From the NCBI GenBank assembly GCA_030407315.1, contig JALQPE010001788.1, positions 1 through 64,000 on the forward strand: a stretch of DNA of 64,000 nucleotides, written 5' to 3'. Numbering within the stretch: position 1 is the stretch's first letter; every line of letters starts with the position of its first letter. This stretch comes from Asparagopsis taxiformis. Taxonomy: Eukaryota > Rhodophyta > Florideophyceae > Bonnemaisoniales > Bonnemaisoniaceae. The notes below the pieces were generated by a model that ran no database searches, was not told the DNA's origin, and was given only the letters and a program-made list of their open reading frames with translations. Both the position numbers and the translations under genes were made by a program. Positions 10,901-20,358 of the stretch are shown piece after piece.

Positions 10901-10942
10901 ATCTACGCAGTAGTAGAAGCACCCTTCATACTTGCATTCCAT
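7904..10942 (-). CDS. Plavaka-superfamily transposase (CACTA-like)
   Basis: An uninterrupted 1012-residue protein from ATG 10942. Residues 3-25 form a C-x4-C-x16-H-x3-C zinc-finger-like start typical of these transposases. Residues about 255-310 contain QVYSDKSS, AYPIHVTLLNF and TGLTIVGYLP, the YSDKT..YP..L.N..GYLP signature of fungal Plavaka elements; near residue 470 FEPLHNLHLGISK corresponds to the D..H...G region of tnp2-type transposases, and about 660-705 HLLDHLPGDLQRYGALEHIDAGPYEHSH.. is the conserved C-terminal catalytic block. DDE transposases of this group cut and paste DNA. The stop overlaps an AATAAA. No stop or frameshift is seen, so it may be active. Terminal repeats were not identified. 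The best alternative is another CACTA/tnp2 lineage. Confidence 0.8.
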   Translation of the reverse strand: MECKYEGCFYYCVDAYALALHERTCRYRFNPSPQHFNNARVPAVTHEPARNGDHDSPQPSSPDPESGRASSSDSPCDASLPPTSTPSRADLLVQSLAASLTTLEYKAGAGRVSEVITILQDPAFSLEKFNSAVRTVEECRHVTASMVETHFRTEGYKSHIIPDKTGKYSAQLYLRDPVDMLRRQLALANDQNTLFHPSPQTAPDGTAIFSHPLHTEFAKTLHQVTRQRVQLSEDPQVVWAEENDPTASSFAGLLQVYSDKSSTSLKSSAIVAYPIHVTLLNFSAPLRRHCIRTGLTIVGYLPYIVNPSSNALFGDEMPTTSSSASRARKIDILHKALEKVFSSLSTAFSSGFPCTDSTATARQCFPILANYCCDFPEAKELSCTRNSTTTTHPCHRCYIPATQLESSAPHQPRSLDDTRSARQESAQEHTTAPLEALSLLEQHSVLESTALLPTNSPLDPYNIFSFEPLHNLHLGISKLIKQCIVHRLSSPDLTTTASHSGTPRTFKKVKKSILAGSNSILSAIERDYYITGLHVDFSKGEKGTNLNGLFTEDGIRGMLAAKDYHHVDMVFPFIAAFIDTCCDEVETAPLTSICTQYSDLVAWVMKRGRIKHWTAAELESLQNSISYFKQSMLSTLGPFHTTGLKTFKFHLLDHLPGDLQRYGALEHIDAGPYEHSHLLFKQSYRKTSRRRSTAMEETIRHMEFSLATPTGHTSSNTLGNPRMISPTDGAVLVRDGFTVALHDFASLLPDATLLVADIDGQPDPATLLPLHNSSFPSGTITLFQQLGDTAAQAFLTLARLRATAEGPPIHDMDISVTVVKSAYVMGGYVPDADDFDPHSGMLRPTNVSRHKQQRVFATSSFGPAKRSQYSFVVISGTADDYRTIWVGRVLALVRLQSPNLFQPVELAFVQYMTCFAPKTAVEKSLGCICLKWSTWDPDNGSVDSNDTASHSAGGPWFDLIPASTISGTVHIVRSNFPVKPFTKQMHWSDHRFYLNRFYTNTDYQFTDDNEEE

Positions 10943-11539
10943 GTCGAGTTTTGACGCAAAAGGGAGGATTGCGAGCTGAACAGGGGAGACTGTGCCGTCC
11001 AGATGCGACCAATTTTATTTTTGTGGTGCTTTCGAGACTTGGAATGTAACGTGTTCGTAGTTTTTTGGGTAGTAGTTTTGTGCTCACTCCAGCTGACATC
11101 CCAACGGTGGAATTTAACCGAGAGTTCAATCATTTCCAACTGTTACATCACATTGCGTGCTGGCAACGTGTGCATGGAAGGACGAACGACTGCCCTGGGA
11201 GATGAATTTTCAATTAATTCATTTGTAATAATAAACTTTTTTATTTCCAAACTTCGTGGAATCTGAATGTGCTTTACAGCGGATATGCCACAGATCATGT
11301 AAGGAAAGCAAATGGATTCTCATATATATGATTATATGTTTATATTCGTTGTTCTCGATCCGGATCTCTTTGTTCGGGGAATCAGAGACCATGGCTTGGG
11401 CCATACTCAATCTCACTGCCGGCGATGATTTCGAGTATGCACAGCAAGACTTAAGCGGACGCAGAAAGCTGTCCGGTCGACGCCGCAGGCTCCACTCCGC
11501 CCTCATCACCGACTGATCTTCTTTGACCGACTTTGCTTT
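10943..11539. other. Non-coding flank of the transposon
   Basis: About 600 bp with no supported gene. It should hold the promoter of the transposase and the right end of the element, but I see no inverted match to the 5310-5540 side. AT-rich runs occur near 11215-11240 and 11320-11345. Confidence 0.4.
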
Positions 11540-11577
11540 GTACGTGCGCGAATCTTGATCAAGATTCGCGCACGTAC
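11540..11577. repeat. Perfect 38-bp palindrome
   Basis: Left arm GTACGTGCGCGAATCTTGA (11540-11558) is followed with no spacer by its exact reverse complement (11559-11577). It stops matching one base beyond on each side. It lies just before the 583-bp array. It could form a cruciform, or mark a fold-back or an inverted junction. Confidence 0.95.
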
Positions 11578-11589
11578 CTTCGTTCCATC

Positions 11590-12770
11590 CTCTACCCTCG
11601 AGGGTATGCATTGAGGGAAGCGTGGGTTTTGAGTCTGACTATTTCCGTTGATGCGATATTTTTCATGGGAAGCCTGTTGACTGATGGTGTGTATTGAGCG
11701 GAGGATGGAAGAGAGGTACGTGAAGTTTTGAAAGTATGCTGTGAGGGAAGGTTGATTTTGAGTCTGACTGTTGTGGTTGATTCCGATGTTGTGTAGATGA
11801 TGCAGGAATGTTGATGACGGAAGGTAAGTTTCATTGAGTGCCAAGATGTGCTTTGCGAAGATATGGACTGCTGACTATGATTATTGTTAATTGCAAGGTT
11901 TTTGGATCATGGTTTGTATTGTGTGTAGGATGGATGAGAGGTACATTTGCGAGTTCTCAGGGTATGTAGCGAGGGAAACGTTGGTTTTCAATCTGACTGT
12001 TGCGATTGAATCCGATGTTGCGTAGGTGATGGAGGAATAGTGATGACGGAAGGTAAGTCACATTGGGCGCCCAGACCGGTTGTGCGAAGATGCGGAATGC
12101 TGACTACTTTTCTTGGCTACACGATTACGTGATTTATGGTTTTTATTGTGTGCAGGATGGAACAGGTAAAGTAAGTGTGCGAGTTTTGAAAGTAAGCAGC
12201 GAGGGAAGGTTGGTTTTGAGTCTGACTATTTCCGTTGATGCGATATTTTTCATTGGAAGCCTATTGAGTCATGGTGTGTATTGTGTGGAGCGAAGGTAAG
12301 TGTGCGAGTTTTGAAAGTATGCTGTGATGGAAGGTTGGTTTTGAGTCTGACTGTTGTGGTTGATTCCGATGTTGTGTAGATGATGCAGGAATGTTGATGA
12401 CAGAAGGTAAGTTTTACTGAGCACCAAGACTTGTTTTGCGAAGATATGGACTGCTGACTTTGATTATTCATTGCAAGGTTTTTGGATCATGGTTTGTATT
12501 TTGTGTAGGATGGATGATTCAGTCATCCTCTCGGAGAGGTAAGTAAGGGAGTTTCTAGGATATCTGTCGTGGTAAGCGTTGCTTTTGAGTCTGACTGTTG
12601 TGGTTGATTCTGATGTTGTGTATGTGATGCAGGAGTGGTGAAGCAGGAACGGCAGGACTGAAGGAGAGTGAAGAAGGGATGTAGGAAGATGGGGAATGAA
12701 GCTGTGAGGTGTTTCTGGTATGTGTATATTTTGGGGCATACGATAGAAGTGAGAGTGCGTTTCAAGTGGT
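11590..12770 (+). repeat. 583-bp-period tandem array with splice-like signals
   Basis: Two long copies (about 11600-12180 and 12183-12765) each contain blocks X (CTGACTATTTCCGTTGATGC at 11635 and 12220), Y (GTTGTGGTTGATTCCGATG at 11770 and 12353; related at about 11998 and 12598) and Z (TTGCAAGGTTTTTGGATC at 11893 and 12471; variant near 12095). Six or more related copies of a GAGGGAAGGTTGGTTTTGAG-type block give an older, shorter period of about 115-130 bp. Throughout, GTAAGT or GTATGY follows short purine-rich stretches, and T-rich runs end in TGTGTAG or GATGCAG. No long frame exists on either strand. Confidence 0.75.
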
Positions 12771-13004
12771 GTAAGATTTTGCTGACCATGTTCGTGTTTG
12801 ATGTCTTGATGATTTAATGGGCTGGGGTGGTGTCGAGGAAAGCGGGGATGGTATTGGGAAGGAGCGTATTTTTTGTAATCTAGGTCGTGAGGGTTCTTGC
12901 AGTATGTGCGGATGGTGGTGCATGGCGTTCGGATGGTAGGGAGAACGCGATAGTGAGGGAGATGGGTGATCGACGATATGCTGACAGGTATTTTGTATTC
13001 TGGC

Positions 13005-13100
13005 TGGATACGTATTTCCTATTCTAACCGGGTATTTATTTCCTATTCTAACCGGGTATTTATTTCCTATTCTGACCAGATATGTATTCCCTATTCTAGA
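13005..13100 (+). repeat. 24-bp minisatellite, four units
   Basis: Units of about 24 bp built on TATTTCCTATTCTAACCGGG, two of them nearly identical (13031-13078) and the outer ones diverged. On the minus strand it would read as a repeated RIGNKYPV octapeptide, but the surrounding frame has no other coding character. Confidence 0.8.
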
Positions 13101-13221
13101 GAGACGTATTGTATACGAGCAGTTTCCTAAATGAGAGAATAAAATACGGTCCGATATGGGCCCTGAATTTACCATCCGCTGTAATTTCTTCCCTCCCGGT
13201 TTTCGCTGATATATTGTATAC

Positions 13222-13436
13222 TGGATGTCGGGTCCTAGTATTCCGCCATATGTACTAGAGAAAGTGGATGTCGGGTCCTAGTATTCCGCCATATGTACTA
13301 GAGAAAGTGGATGTCGGGTCCTAGTATTCCGCCAAACGTACTAGAGAAAGTGGATGTCGGGTCCTAGTATTCCGCCATATGTACTAGAGAAAGTGGATGT
13401 CGGGCCCTAGTATTCCGCCATATGTACTAGAGAAAG
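13222..13436 (+). repeat. 43-bp tandem array, five units
   Basis: Units begin TGGATGTCGGGTCCTAGTAT at 13222, 13265, 13308, 13351 and 13394, an exact 43-bp period with very few differences (CATATG to AAACG in unit 3, GGGTCC to GGGCCC in unit 5). The unit is related to the irregular 40-bp repeats at one end of the 1.6-kb repeat described at 50741, which suggests local amplification of that terminus. Confidence 0.95.
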
Positions 13437-16400
13437 TGGACGTCCGCATCCAAAAAATTTTTATTTTTTTTTGGACGCGGACGTTCATTTGTTCTAGTAA
13501 ATCTCGGGGCCGACTAGGACCCGTACTAGAGAGACTGGACGTCCGCGTCCACTTCCGAAAACACAGACGAACTACTGTTGTATGCGCCGGTGGCGGCTTG
13601 AGTATACTCTCTCCGAGAGATAGAATCCTTCACCGACATCGTGTCTCTATCCCGAATGGGGTTGCGGAAGTCATCCCGCGACAGGAATTCCTGACTATAT
13701 TAACTAACTTCGGTACATCCGACAAGTACCTCCCTAAAGGGACCATTATAGGCTATGCCCTTCGGGCACCCGAACGGCCAATGCGCCCCATGGCTCTCAG
13801 CCGTTCTACCCCTTCCTCCCAAGATGCCTCCACTATGGTGACTACTCTCCATCAGGAGCAAGAGGCCGAGGCCACACAACCATCAAGTTGGAAGCAAGAA
13901 ATCTCTCTAGACCACCTTGGTCAAATCCCGTTGAGGGAACGCATCCTTAGCATGCTATCTCGACACGAGTCTATGTGGGATGGATCCCTAGGGGACATCC
14001 GCGCTACGGAGCACCGAATCGATATTATCGAAGGAAGTAAGCCTCGACGGCAACAACCCTACCGGATGGGACCCGCTCGTCGAGAGATTGCCCGTAAGGA
14101 AATAACCAGCATGCTGGAAAAGGGAGTGATCGAACCGTCGACCTCAGAATGGGCTAGCCCAGTGGTACTGGTTCCGAAGAAGGATGGTAAATTACGCTTT
14201 TGCGTCGACTATAGGGGTCTTAACGACATCACTGTCAATGATGTGTACCCCCTTCCACGAATGGATGATTGTATTGATTCCCTCGGAGATGCTCAAGTAT
14301 TCACCACATTGGATTGTAACTCTGGTTATTGGCAGATACCTGTTGCACAGGACGACCGTGACAAAACGGCTTTTACCTCCCATTTGGGAACATATCGCTT
14401 TAAGCGTTTGCCTTTTGGCTTGAAGAATGCACCAGCAACGTTTCAGCGTGCCATCGACATTGTTCTTAGCAGCGTTCGCTGGCAGACCTGTCTGATTTAC
14501 TTAGACGATGTGATCGTATTCTCTCGGGACGAGGCCGAACATCTCCACCATGTGGACCAAGTACTCTCCCTCCTACGGGAAGCAGGTGTCACCCTGAAGT
14601 TGACGAAGTGTCATTTCTTCGAAAAGAAGGTTGATTACCTGGGACATGTCGTGATGCTAGGAAAGCTAGCTGTTGCACAGAACGCCACTTCGGCTATCGC
14701 TGACGCGATCTTTCCGCAAACGCCTACGCAAATGCGATCCTTCCTCGGAAGCTGTGGCGTCTTTCGACGATTCATCAAAGGGTATGCCGCAATTGCGCAC
14801 CCCTTGAACGAAATGCTGACCAAAGACAGCCTCCCTAAATTCGGGAAAGAACCTCCTACCGAGGACCAACGCCGCGCGTTCAACGCTCTCAAGGAGGTCA
14901 TGACCAAGCCGCCGATACTGGCTCTACCCAAGTTGGGTCAACCCTACACCGTGGATACGGACGCTTCCGCGTACCAAATAGGATGTGCTCTGCTTCAGCA
15001 GCAAGGGGAAGAGAATGATCTCAAGCCAATTGGCTATTGGTCGCGCACGCTGACTAAACCTGAAAGAGGTTACTCCCCTACGGAGCGAGAATGCTTAGCC
15101 GTTGTATGGGCTGTCACTATCCTACGTCCATACTTGGAACAAACAAAGTTTGTCGTCCGAACGGACCATAACGCGCTGCGTTGGCTCATGAACATCAACG
15201 ACCCTTCAGGGAGACTATGCCGCTGGCGCCTCCGACTTGCGGAATTTGACTATCAAATAGTCTACCGACCCGGTCGGGTTCACCAACTACCAGACGCCCT
15301 TTCGCGTGTTGAAACTAACGGCGAGACGCCCGTCACTATTGACGATGAAAGACCAACTCTGTTGGCCACGCACGCACCGCAAGGTGAAACATCCCTGGAT
15401 GATGACACTGATGTTTGGTTCTACGACCTCTCTCTAGCAAGAGACCACGCCGAGGAGGCGCCTAATCGCAACGGTACCCCCGTCTTAACCACTCATCCGC
15501 AAACGGAAAACTACAGCCCGATAACTCGCAAGGAGTGGCTCGAAGAGCAAAGAACGGACGACTTCTGCCAACAGGCCCTGGCCTCGCAGAAGTCTGACTC
15601 TCTCTTCTTCGAAGATGAAGACGGTGTCCTTTGTAGGAAGTCCAGACTGGATGGGTCATCCCAAATCGTAGTACCTAAAGCCTTACGGCAACGTCTATTG
15701 ACGATGTGCCACCACGGCATATTGGCAGGACATCCTGGTCAGAACCGCATGTACGACACGATGCGCCTATCTTATTACTGGCCTGCAATGGCTGCGGACA
15801 TAACCGGAACGGTTGAACGCTGTTCAGCGTGTGCGAGAAACCGATTACGGTTGCGCAAACATGCGAGTACCCTCCAGCTGTTCCCAGCTACCACACCATT
15901 GGATGACGTTGCAATTGACCTCCTCGGTCCTCTACCTCGTACCAAGAAGGGTAACGTGCACCTACTGGTGATTTCGTGTCGCTTTACCAAGCTAACCCAG
16001 GTGGTTCCGCTGCTGCGAAGCATTACGGCTTACCATGTGGCAGTAGCCTTTTGTACACATTGGGTGTTTAAGTATGGTCCTCCACGGACACTACTATCCG
16101 ATAACGGTCCGCAATTTGCGTCAAAGTTCTTCCAGGCTGTCTGCCTCCAGCTAGGAACGAAGAACGTCTTCACGACGGCTTATCATCCCCAGGCAAATGG
16201 GCAAGTCGAACGGTATAACCGTACTCTATTGAGCATGCTACGTAATTACGTTAATGATAACCAGGACGACTGGGATGTCTACGCATCAGCGTTAACCTAT
16301 GCGTACAACACGCACGTGCATCGCACAACGGGAACTACACCCTTCGACCTCATCCTAAGCCGACCTCCACCGCCATATGCGACACACCATTCGGTGAAAA

Positions 16401-17866
16401 GGAGGGCAACGCCAGACGCGTTCACGAAGCAAGACTTCTTACGCCGTATTACGGATACCATTGATATGGCAGGTAAACGCCTTCACAGCGCGCAAGCACG
16501 CTACAAGCGTAACTTCGACCGGTCAATCCGGAAGTCTAAACGACTCATCACTACCGATGATTACGTTTATCTGGATAATCCAGAAGTCCGTGAACGGAAC
16601 AAGCTAACTCCAATAGCTCAAGGTCCCTATAGGGTTATCCGTGCCGGACGGCGAACGGTTTACATCGACCGCGATGGTATCACCGAAAAGGTTAGTCTCG
16701 ATAGAGTTGCACTCGCTCCGCGACCAACCGAGGAACCAACCTTGCCACCTAGGCAACATGCCGCTAACGCACAAGCGTCACCATCAGGTGCAGACGCCCT
16801 CGCGCCGAATACACAACCACGCCAGCCGCCGGGCGACGGCCAACAATACGCGCCAAACAAATCACCTTCACCAACGCCTAATCAGGAATACCCCTTCAGG
16901 GATCAACTATCGTCTCTACGACAACCTACAATTAGGATAACACCTGAAGGTAGTGGTTTGGGACAAACCACCCTTCAGGAGGGGGCCCCCGACGCTGTGC
17001 GCGTAACCAAAAATTTTGCAACTCCCTCTCGGGATCAACCTTGTAGTCTTCCACCTTTCGGTAACTCACCCACAATTGGGAACGACGCACACGACCCAAG
17101 TCGTTCACCCACCCACCCGATAACTACCAACCGCAATCGCACACAATTGCGAAGAAGTCAACAAAGACGCCATGACAACTCTGCCAATGCAGACCAAGAC
17201 CAAGACGTCAACCCAGACCGGGCTCTTACATCGCACAAGCGAACGTTGCGACAAGACACGACAAATGTCGACGCTGCTGAAGCCACCCGAAGACGTTCAA
17301 ACCGCACAATTGCGATGAGAGGACAACCATCCAGGTCACGCGTACAGACGCCGATTTCTCCACAACGAGATGTGAACCCTCCATCGGGAGCCGAACTTCG
17401 CATAGCGAACCAAGCAAGTCAAGCACCCGCCCATTTGGCAAAACCCAAACAGGGTCGACACACTCGCTCAAGTGCGAAGAAGATAGCCACGGCAAACCCC
17501 GTAAGGTCTTTGGAAGCCACCCCCAATGGGGAACAAGAGAAAGCGCCACAGGGCACGCAGCCGAACTCGGAACGAGTAGCTCTCCCTGAAGGGACGAAGG
17601 AAACCCCAGAGGGAAGTAGCGACGCCGAATGCGCAACCTCAGAGGAGGAATATCCCATCGATGATCTCCTAGATTACGTCACTGACGATGATGGGGAACA
17701 ATGGTTCCTTGTGAAATGGTATGGCTACCGCAAGCCAACATGGACGCAACGTGCAAACGTTCCCCCCGAATGGGCATCACGGTATTTCCGTCGAACGCAA
17801 CACCGCGAAGGTGACCGGCAACCACGCCGAGCGCGCACGCGCAAACCCAAGAGAGGGAAGAAGTAG
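13397..17866 (+). CDS. pol: Ty3/Gypsy chromovirus pol (RT, RNase H, integrase, chromodomain)
   Basis: The open frame gives 1489 residues, but its first 60 or so come from the 43-bp array and repeat end, so the ATG at 13397 is not a native start; Gypsy sequence begins near 13586 inside the protease-RT linker. In order: reverse transcriptase about 215-400 with IYLDDVIVF near 367; RNase H about 510-640 (VDTDASAYQIG); HHCC zinc finger 770-815; integrase D near 838, D in LLSDNGPQF near 897, E in GQVERYNRTL near 936; a long Pro/Arg-rich tail; and a chromodomain about 1418-1465 (WFLVKWYGY). Chromodomains steer such elements to modified chromatin. Gag, protease and the 5' LTR are missing, yet pol has no internal stop. 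Confidence 0.93.
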   Translation: MSGPSIPPYVLEKVDVRIQKIFIFFWTRTFICSSKSRGRLGPVLERLDVRVHFRKHRRTTVVCAGGGLSILSPRDRILHRHRVSIPNGVAEVIPRQEFLTILTNFGTSDKYLPKGTIIGYALRAPERPMRPMALSRSTPSSQDASTMVTTLHQEQEAEATQPSSWKQEISLDHLGQIPLRERILSMLSRHESMWDGSLGDIRATEHRIDIIEGSKPRRQQPYRMGPARREIARKEITSMLEKGVIEPSTSEWASPVVLVPKKDGKLRFCVDYRGLNDITVNDVYPLPRMDDCIDSLGDAQVFTTLDCNSGYWQIPVAQDDRDKTAFTSHLGTYRFKRLPFGLKNAPATFQRAIDIVLSSVRWQTCLIYLDDVIVFSRDEAEHLHHVDQVLSLLREAGVTLKLTKCHFFEKKVDYLGHVVMLGKLAVAQNATSAIADAIFPQTPTQMRSFLGSCGVFRRFIKGYAAIAHPLNEMLTKDSLPKFGKEPPTEDQRRAFNALKEVMTKPPILALPKLGQPYTVDTDASAYQIGCALLQQQGEENDLKPIGYWSRTLTKPERGYSPTERECLAVVWAVTILRPYLEQTKFVVRTDHNALRWLMNINDPSGRLCRWRLRLAEFDYQIVYRPGRVHQLPDALSRVETNGETPVTIDDERPTLLATHAPQGETSLDDDTDVWFYDLSLARDHAEEAPNRNGTPVLTTHPQTENYSPITRKEWLEEQRTDDFCQQALASQKSDSLFFEDEDGVLCRKSRLDGSSQIVVPKALRQRLLTMCHHGILAGHPGQNRMYDTMRLSYYWPAMAADITGTVERCSACARNRLRLRKHASTLQLFPATTPLDDVAIDLLGPLPRTKKGNVHLLVISCRFTKLTQVVPLLRSITAYHVAVAFCTHWVFKYGPPRTLLSDNGPQFASKFFQAVCLQLGTKNVFTTAYHPQANGQVERYNRTLLSMLRNYVNDNQDDWDVYASALTYAYNTHVHRTTGTTPFDLILSRPPPPYATHHSVKRRATPDAFTKQDFLRRITDTIDMAGKRLHSAQARYKRNFDRSIRKSKRLITTDDYVYLDNPEVRERNKLTPIAQGPYRVIRAGRRTVYIDRDGITEKVSLDRVALAPRPTEEPTLPPRQHAANAQASPSGADALAPNTQPRQPPGDGQQYAPNKSPSPTPNQEYPFRDQLSSLRQPTIRITPEGSGLGQTTLQEGAPDAVRVTKNFATPSRDQPCSLPPFGNSPTIGNDAHDPSRSPTHPITTNRNRTQLRRSQQRRHDNSANADQDQDVNPDRALTSHKRTLRQDTTNVDAAEATRRRSNRTIAMRGQPSRSRVQTPISPQRDVNPPSGAELRIANQASQAPAHLAKPKQGRHTRSSAKKIATANPVRSLEATPNGEQEKAPQGTQPNSERVALPEGTKETPEGSSDAECATSEEEYPIDDLLDYVTDDDGEQWFLVKWYGYRKPTWTQRANVPPEWASRYFRRTQHREGDRQPRRARTRKPKRGKK
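13437..13585 (+). repeat. Terminus of the 1.6-kb dispersed repeat (third copy, end only)
   Basis: After the 43-bp array come two GGACGTCC-type palindromic blocks, TACTAGAGA and the stretch TGGACGTCCGCGTCCA..TCC.AAAACACAGACGAA, the same order as at 52310-52359 and, in reverse, 61440-61490. Immediately after ACACAGACGAA the Gypsy coding sequence begins. Confidence 0.75.
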
Positions 17867-18444
17867 AATAACCCCACAGGGATAAGAACCTAACAAGGTA
17901 CCCACTGGGTGGAGCTACCAAACCTCGGAGGGTCAAGCCAAAAAGGGCGCACTTTATCACCGCCAACCGGAGCCATTGCGGAAATTAAGATTTTCAGGAA
18001 ATGAAAAAATTGACAAAAAAAAGGGTCTCAACAAACAAATCCGCACGTCAGCGTTATGATGCATCTTTAATGTACCTCAGAGGTGCCTCAGGACTACCTG
18101 ATGAACAATGGCGCAACGCAGAAGCGTGTTCAAACTACCGTTAGAGGTTATTCTCCCAAAGGCAATTGCCAGTCCTTAGCGACGATAATGGCTAGAAGGC
18201 CGAGGCCGATGAGAGGCAGACGGTGCCGTAGGGGCAGGAGCGCGTACATTCGTCGAAGGACGAGGATGGCGGGGTGCAACCCTTGCGAAGGTAGGATTAC
18301 GACGCAAACCGCGTTGCGGAACTGCACTAGAACCCCGACGACGGGCAGGCACAGGGCCATGCGAAGACGCAACCGCAGAAGCGGATAACCCAACTGCTGG
18401 GATGGACGCGGGAGGCGGAGAAACATCTGGCGACTCAGGCGACC

Positions 18445-20295
18445 CTAACCGGGCATCAAGACGCGCAAGTAAAGGATTACTAGCATCCGCAGCACCCACG
18501 GGGAATGAAGACGAGTACGCACGTTGCGTTCGGGAAGACCCTCATCGGGAGACCTAGCGCGACGACGCGAGTAACCAGGCTGAACAGCCTCCTCGCCACC
18601 CTCTTCGGGAATAACTGCTTGCTGCAGTAGACGCCTGGCGTCCTCCAACTCACCTTCTAATTCCCCAACCCGGGTTCGCAATTCTGCTGCCTCCAGGCGT
18701 GCGGCCTCAACCTCCCTATCCGCTGTGCGGCGCCGCTCTCGGGCGATGTTACGCTGTTCGCGTCCTTGCTTATAGCGAGCAGCTAACGTGATGCACGACA
18801 ATGCGAGTCCATCCAACGCGGATCTTACGATGTAACGCCCATTGGCAGAGGCAAAAATGGAAGCCACCGTACCATCCCCGAGATCATCGGCCAACCGCCG
18901 CACATGCGGAATCGATAGCAATTCGCGACTCGACAATTCCCCACGTAGGATATCAACAGCAGGAGGCTGACGCGTGACTACATCATCACCGTTCACGGAT
19001 GGCTCAGAGCCTTGGTCGGATGTCAGAAGCGCCTCCATGGCGGGACCCACTTGGGATGAAGGGGCAGCTGTGGGCTGAAGGGTTGGCGCGGTAGGCGCGA
19101 CGGTCATCGGGACCTGACTTTCGTACAAGTCATCGGCACCACTGGGTGGTAAGGAAGCAACAGGAGCTAAGCTCCGTCCTGCGTAAGGCGAACGCCCGGC
19201 TGGGCCTCCCGCCTCGGCGGCCGTCCACCACGGACGCGGCACAAATGCCTCGCCAACAGGCTGATATTTGTAAGAGTCGGGGTGACCGTCGGAATACCTG
19301 TCAGGCTCCACGCCGTAATACCCATCTTCGGTGAACTCACCATCTCTGCGATAAGGCGGCAGCTCTGCGACTGTACCATCTCGATGGTTTAACACGTTAA
19401 TACGTAACGCCCTCACCGGCAAGTCAACAGTCCTGTAGATAACCACCTTCTCCGGTGCCACTCCCGTGATGTTGGTACTGACCAATTCCTGCGGATAATC
19501 ATCACCCCCAAGGGCCACCTTCAGCAACCGACGCACTACCGAACCAGGTAACTCCCGACTATAGGGGACCACGTCCGACACCGGAACCTTCGGGATATCG
19601 TACCAAGTACTACTCACCCTATTGAGGAGTTCCTCCGCCATCACCGGCACAAAGCCCCGCGTCTCGGCGGTACGAGCCAACTCGATCCCTATAAGGATAT
19701 CCCTCTCCAACTCGAGGTATGATCGGAACCTGTCCATTCGCCATTCGGGCGCGTCGCGAAGAGCGGAATTGTAGAAATACACCAGCGACGGAGGGTCGGC
19801 AACGGGCAAACACATCGGTGGAGATGACTTGCCTTCCCAAGTGGGATCATCCCATAGCGGGTCCAAAGCTTCCCTAGCTACCTTCATGGGTCTAGTGGCC
19901 GGCTCAGCAGAGCTACCATGACGGTGCGCGAACACGCGATAATCATTCGCCGTCATCTGACGCCCCATCCTTCGGGAAGTAACCCTAGCGTGCAAACGCA
20001 TATGATGCTCGTAGCTACCCGTATCGGGACGTGGAGGGTACGCAAACCAGCGTGACCGAACCATCGGTAGATCCGCTACGGAGCCTTGGTACGATCCCTC
20101 TTGGAACAAGCGACGATTCATACGCTCGACGTAAAGCGCATCTCCGGGATGGAGCAGGAAAGTCCTGTCGCTGCATAGCGTATGGGGGACACGGAAGTGA
20201 CGCATAGGGCGACTCGAAGGGAGACGGGCGTAAGCCGACCAACATTCGTTTTGAACCTGATGGTTTTGACCCCGGAGGGAGCTCATGAGAAGCAT
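18445..20295 (-). CDS. Antisense ORF 2 of the Gypsy element, unknown coiled-coil protein
   Basis: A 616-residue minus-strand frame between pol and the 3' LTR. It is rich in Arg, Pro and Glu; residues about 495-565 form a strongly heptad-like coiled coil (REQRNIARERRRTADREVEA and the following AELRTRVGELEGELEDARR). It has no zinc knuckle, protease or recognised domain. It lies in the same frame as the upstream 395-residue ORF, separated from it by one TAG and 20 sense codons. Extra antisense ORFs downstream of pol are known in some plant Gypsy lineages, where they are usually of unknown role; a Gag-like or regulatory role here is speculation. Confidence 0.6.
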   Translation of the reverse strand: MLLMSSLRGQNHQVQNECWSAYARLPSSRPMRHFRVPHTLCSDRTFLLHPGDALYVERMNRRLFQEGSYQGSVADLPMVRSRWFAYPPRPDTGSYEHHMRLHARVTSRRMGRQMTANDYRVFAHRHGSSAEPATRPMKVAREALDPLWDDPTWEGKSSPPMCLPVADPPSLVYFYNSALRDAPEWRMDRFRSYLELERDILIGIELARTAETRGFVPVMAEELLNRVSSTWYDIPKVPVSDVVPYSRELPGSVVRRLLKVALGGDDYPQELVSTNITGVAPEKVVIYRTVDLPVRALRINVLNHRDGTVAELPPYRRDGEFTEDGYYGVEPDRYSDGHPDSYKYQPVGEAFVPRPWWTAAEAGGPAGRSPYAGRSLAPVASLPPSGADDLYESQVPMTVAPTAPTLQPTAAPSSQVGPAMEALLTSDQGSEPSVNGDDVVTRQPPAVDILRGELSSRELLSIPHVRRLADDLGDGTVASIFASANGRYIVRSALDGLALSCITLAARYKQGREQRNIARERRRTADREVEAARLEAAELRTRVGELEGELEDARRLLQQAVIPEEGGEEAVQPGYSRRRARSPDEGLPERNVRTRLHSPWVLRMLVILYLRVLMPG

Positions 20296-20358
20296 ATCGC
20301 GACGTAACTCGCTTCTCGGGCGATCCGTAAAGTCCCTACGAGGGAGTCGCGCAAACGG

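Noticed and set aside
12762..13175. 137-codon minus-strand frame with RIGNKYPV repeats
   Set aside because: The peptide repeat is only the translation of the 24-bp minisatellite; the rest is low complexity.
13222..13436. CRISPR array
   Set aside because: The 43-bp units are contiguous with no unique spacers, and the context is eukaryotic.
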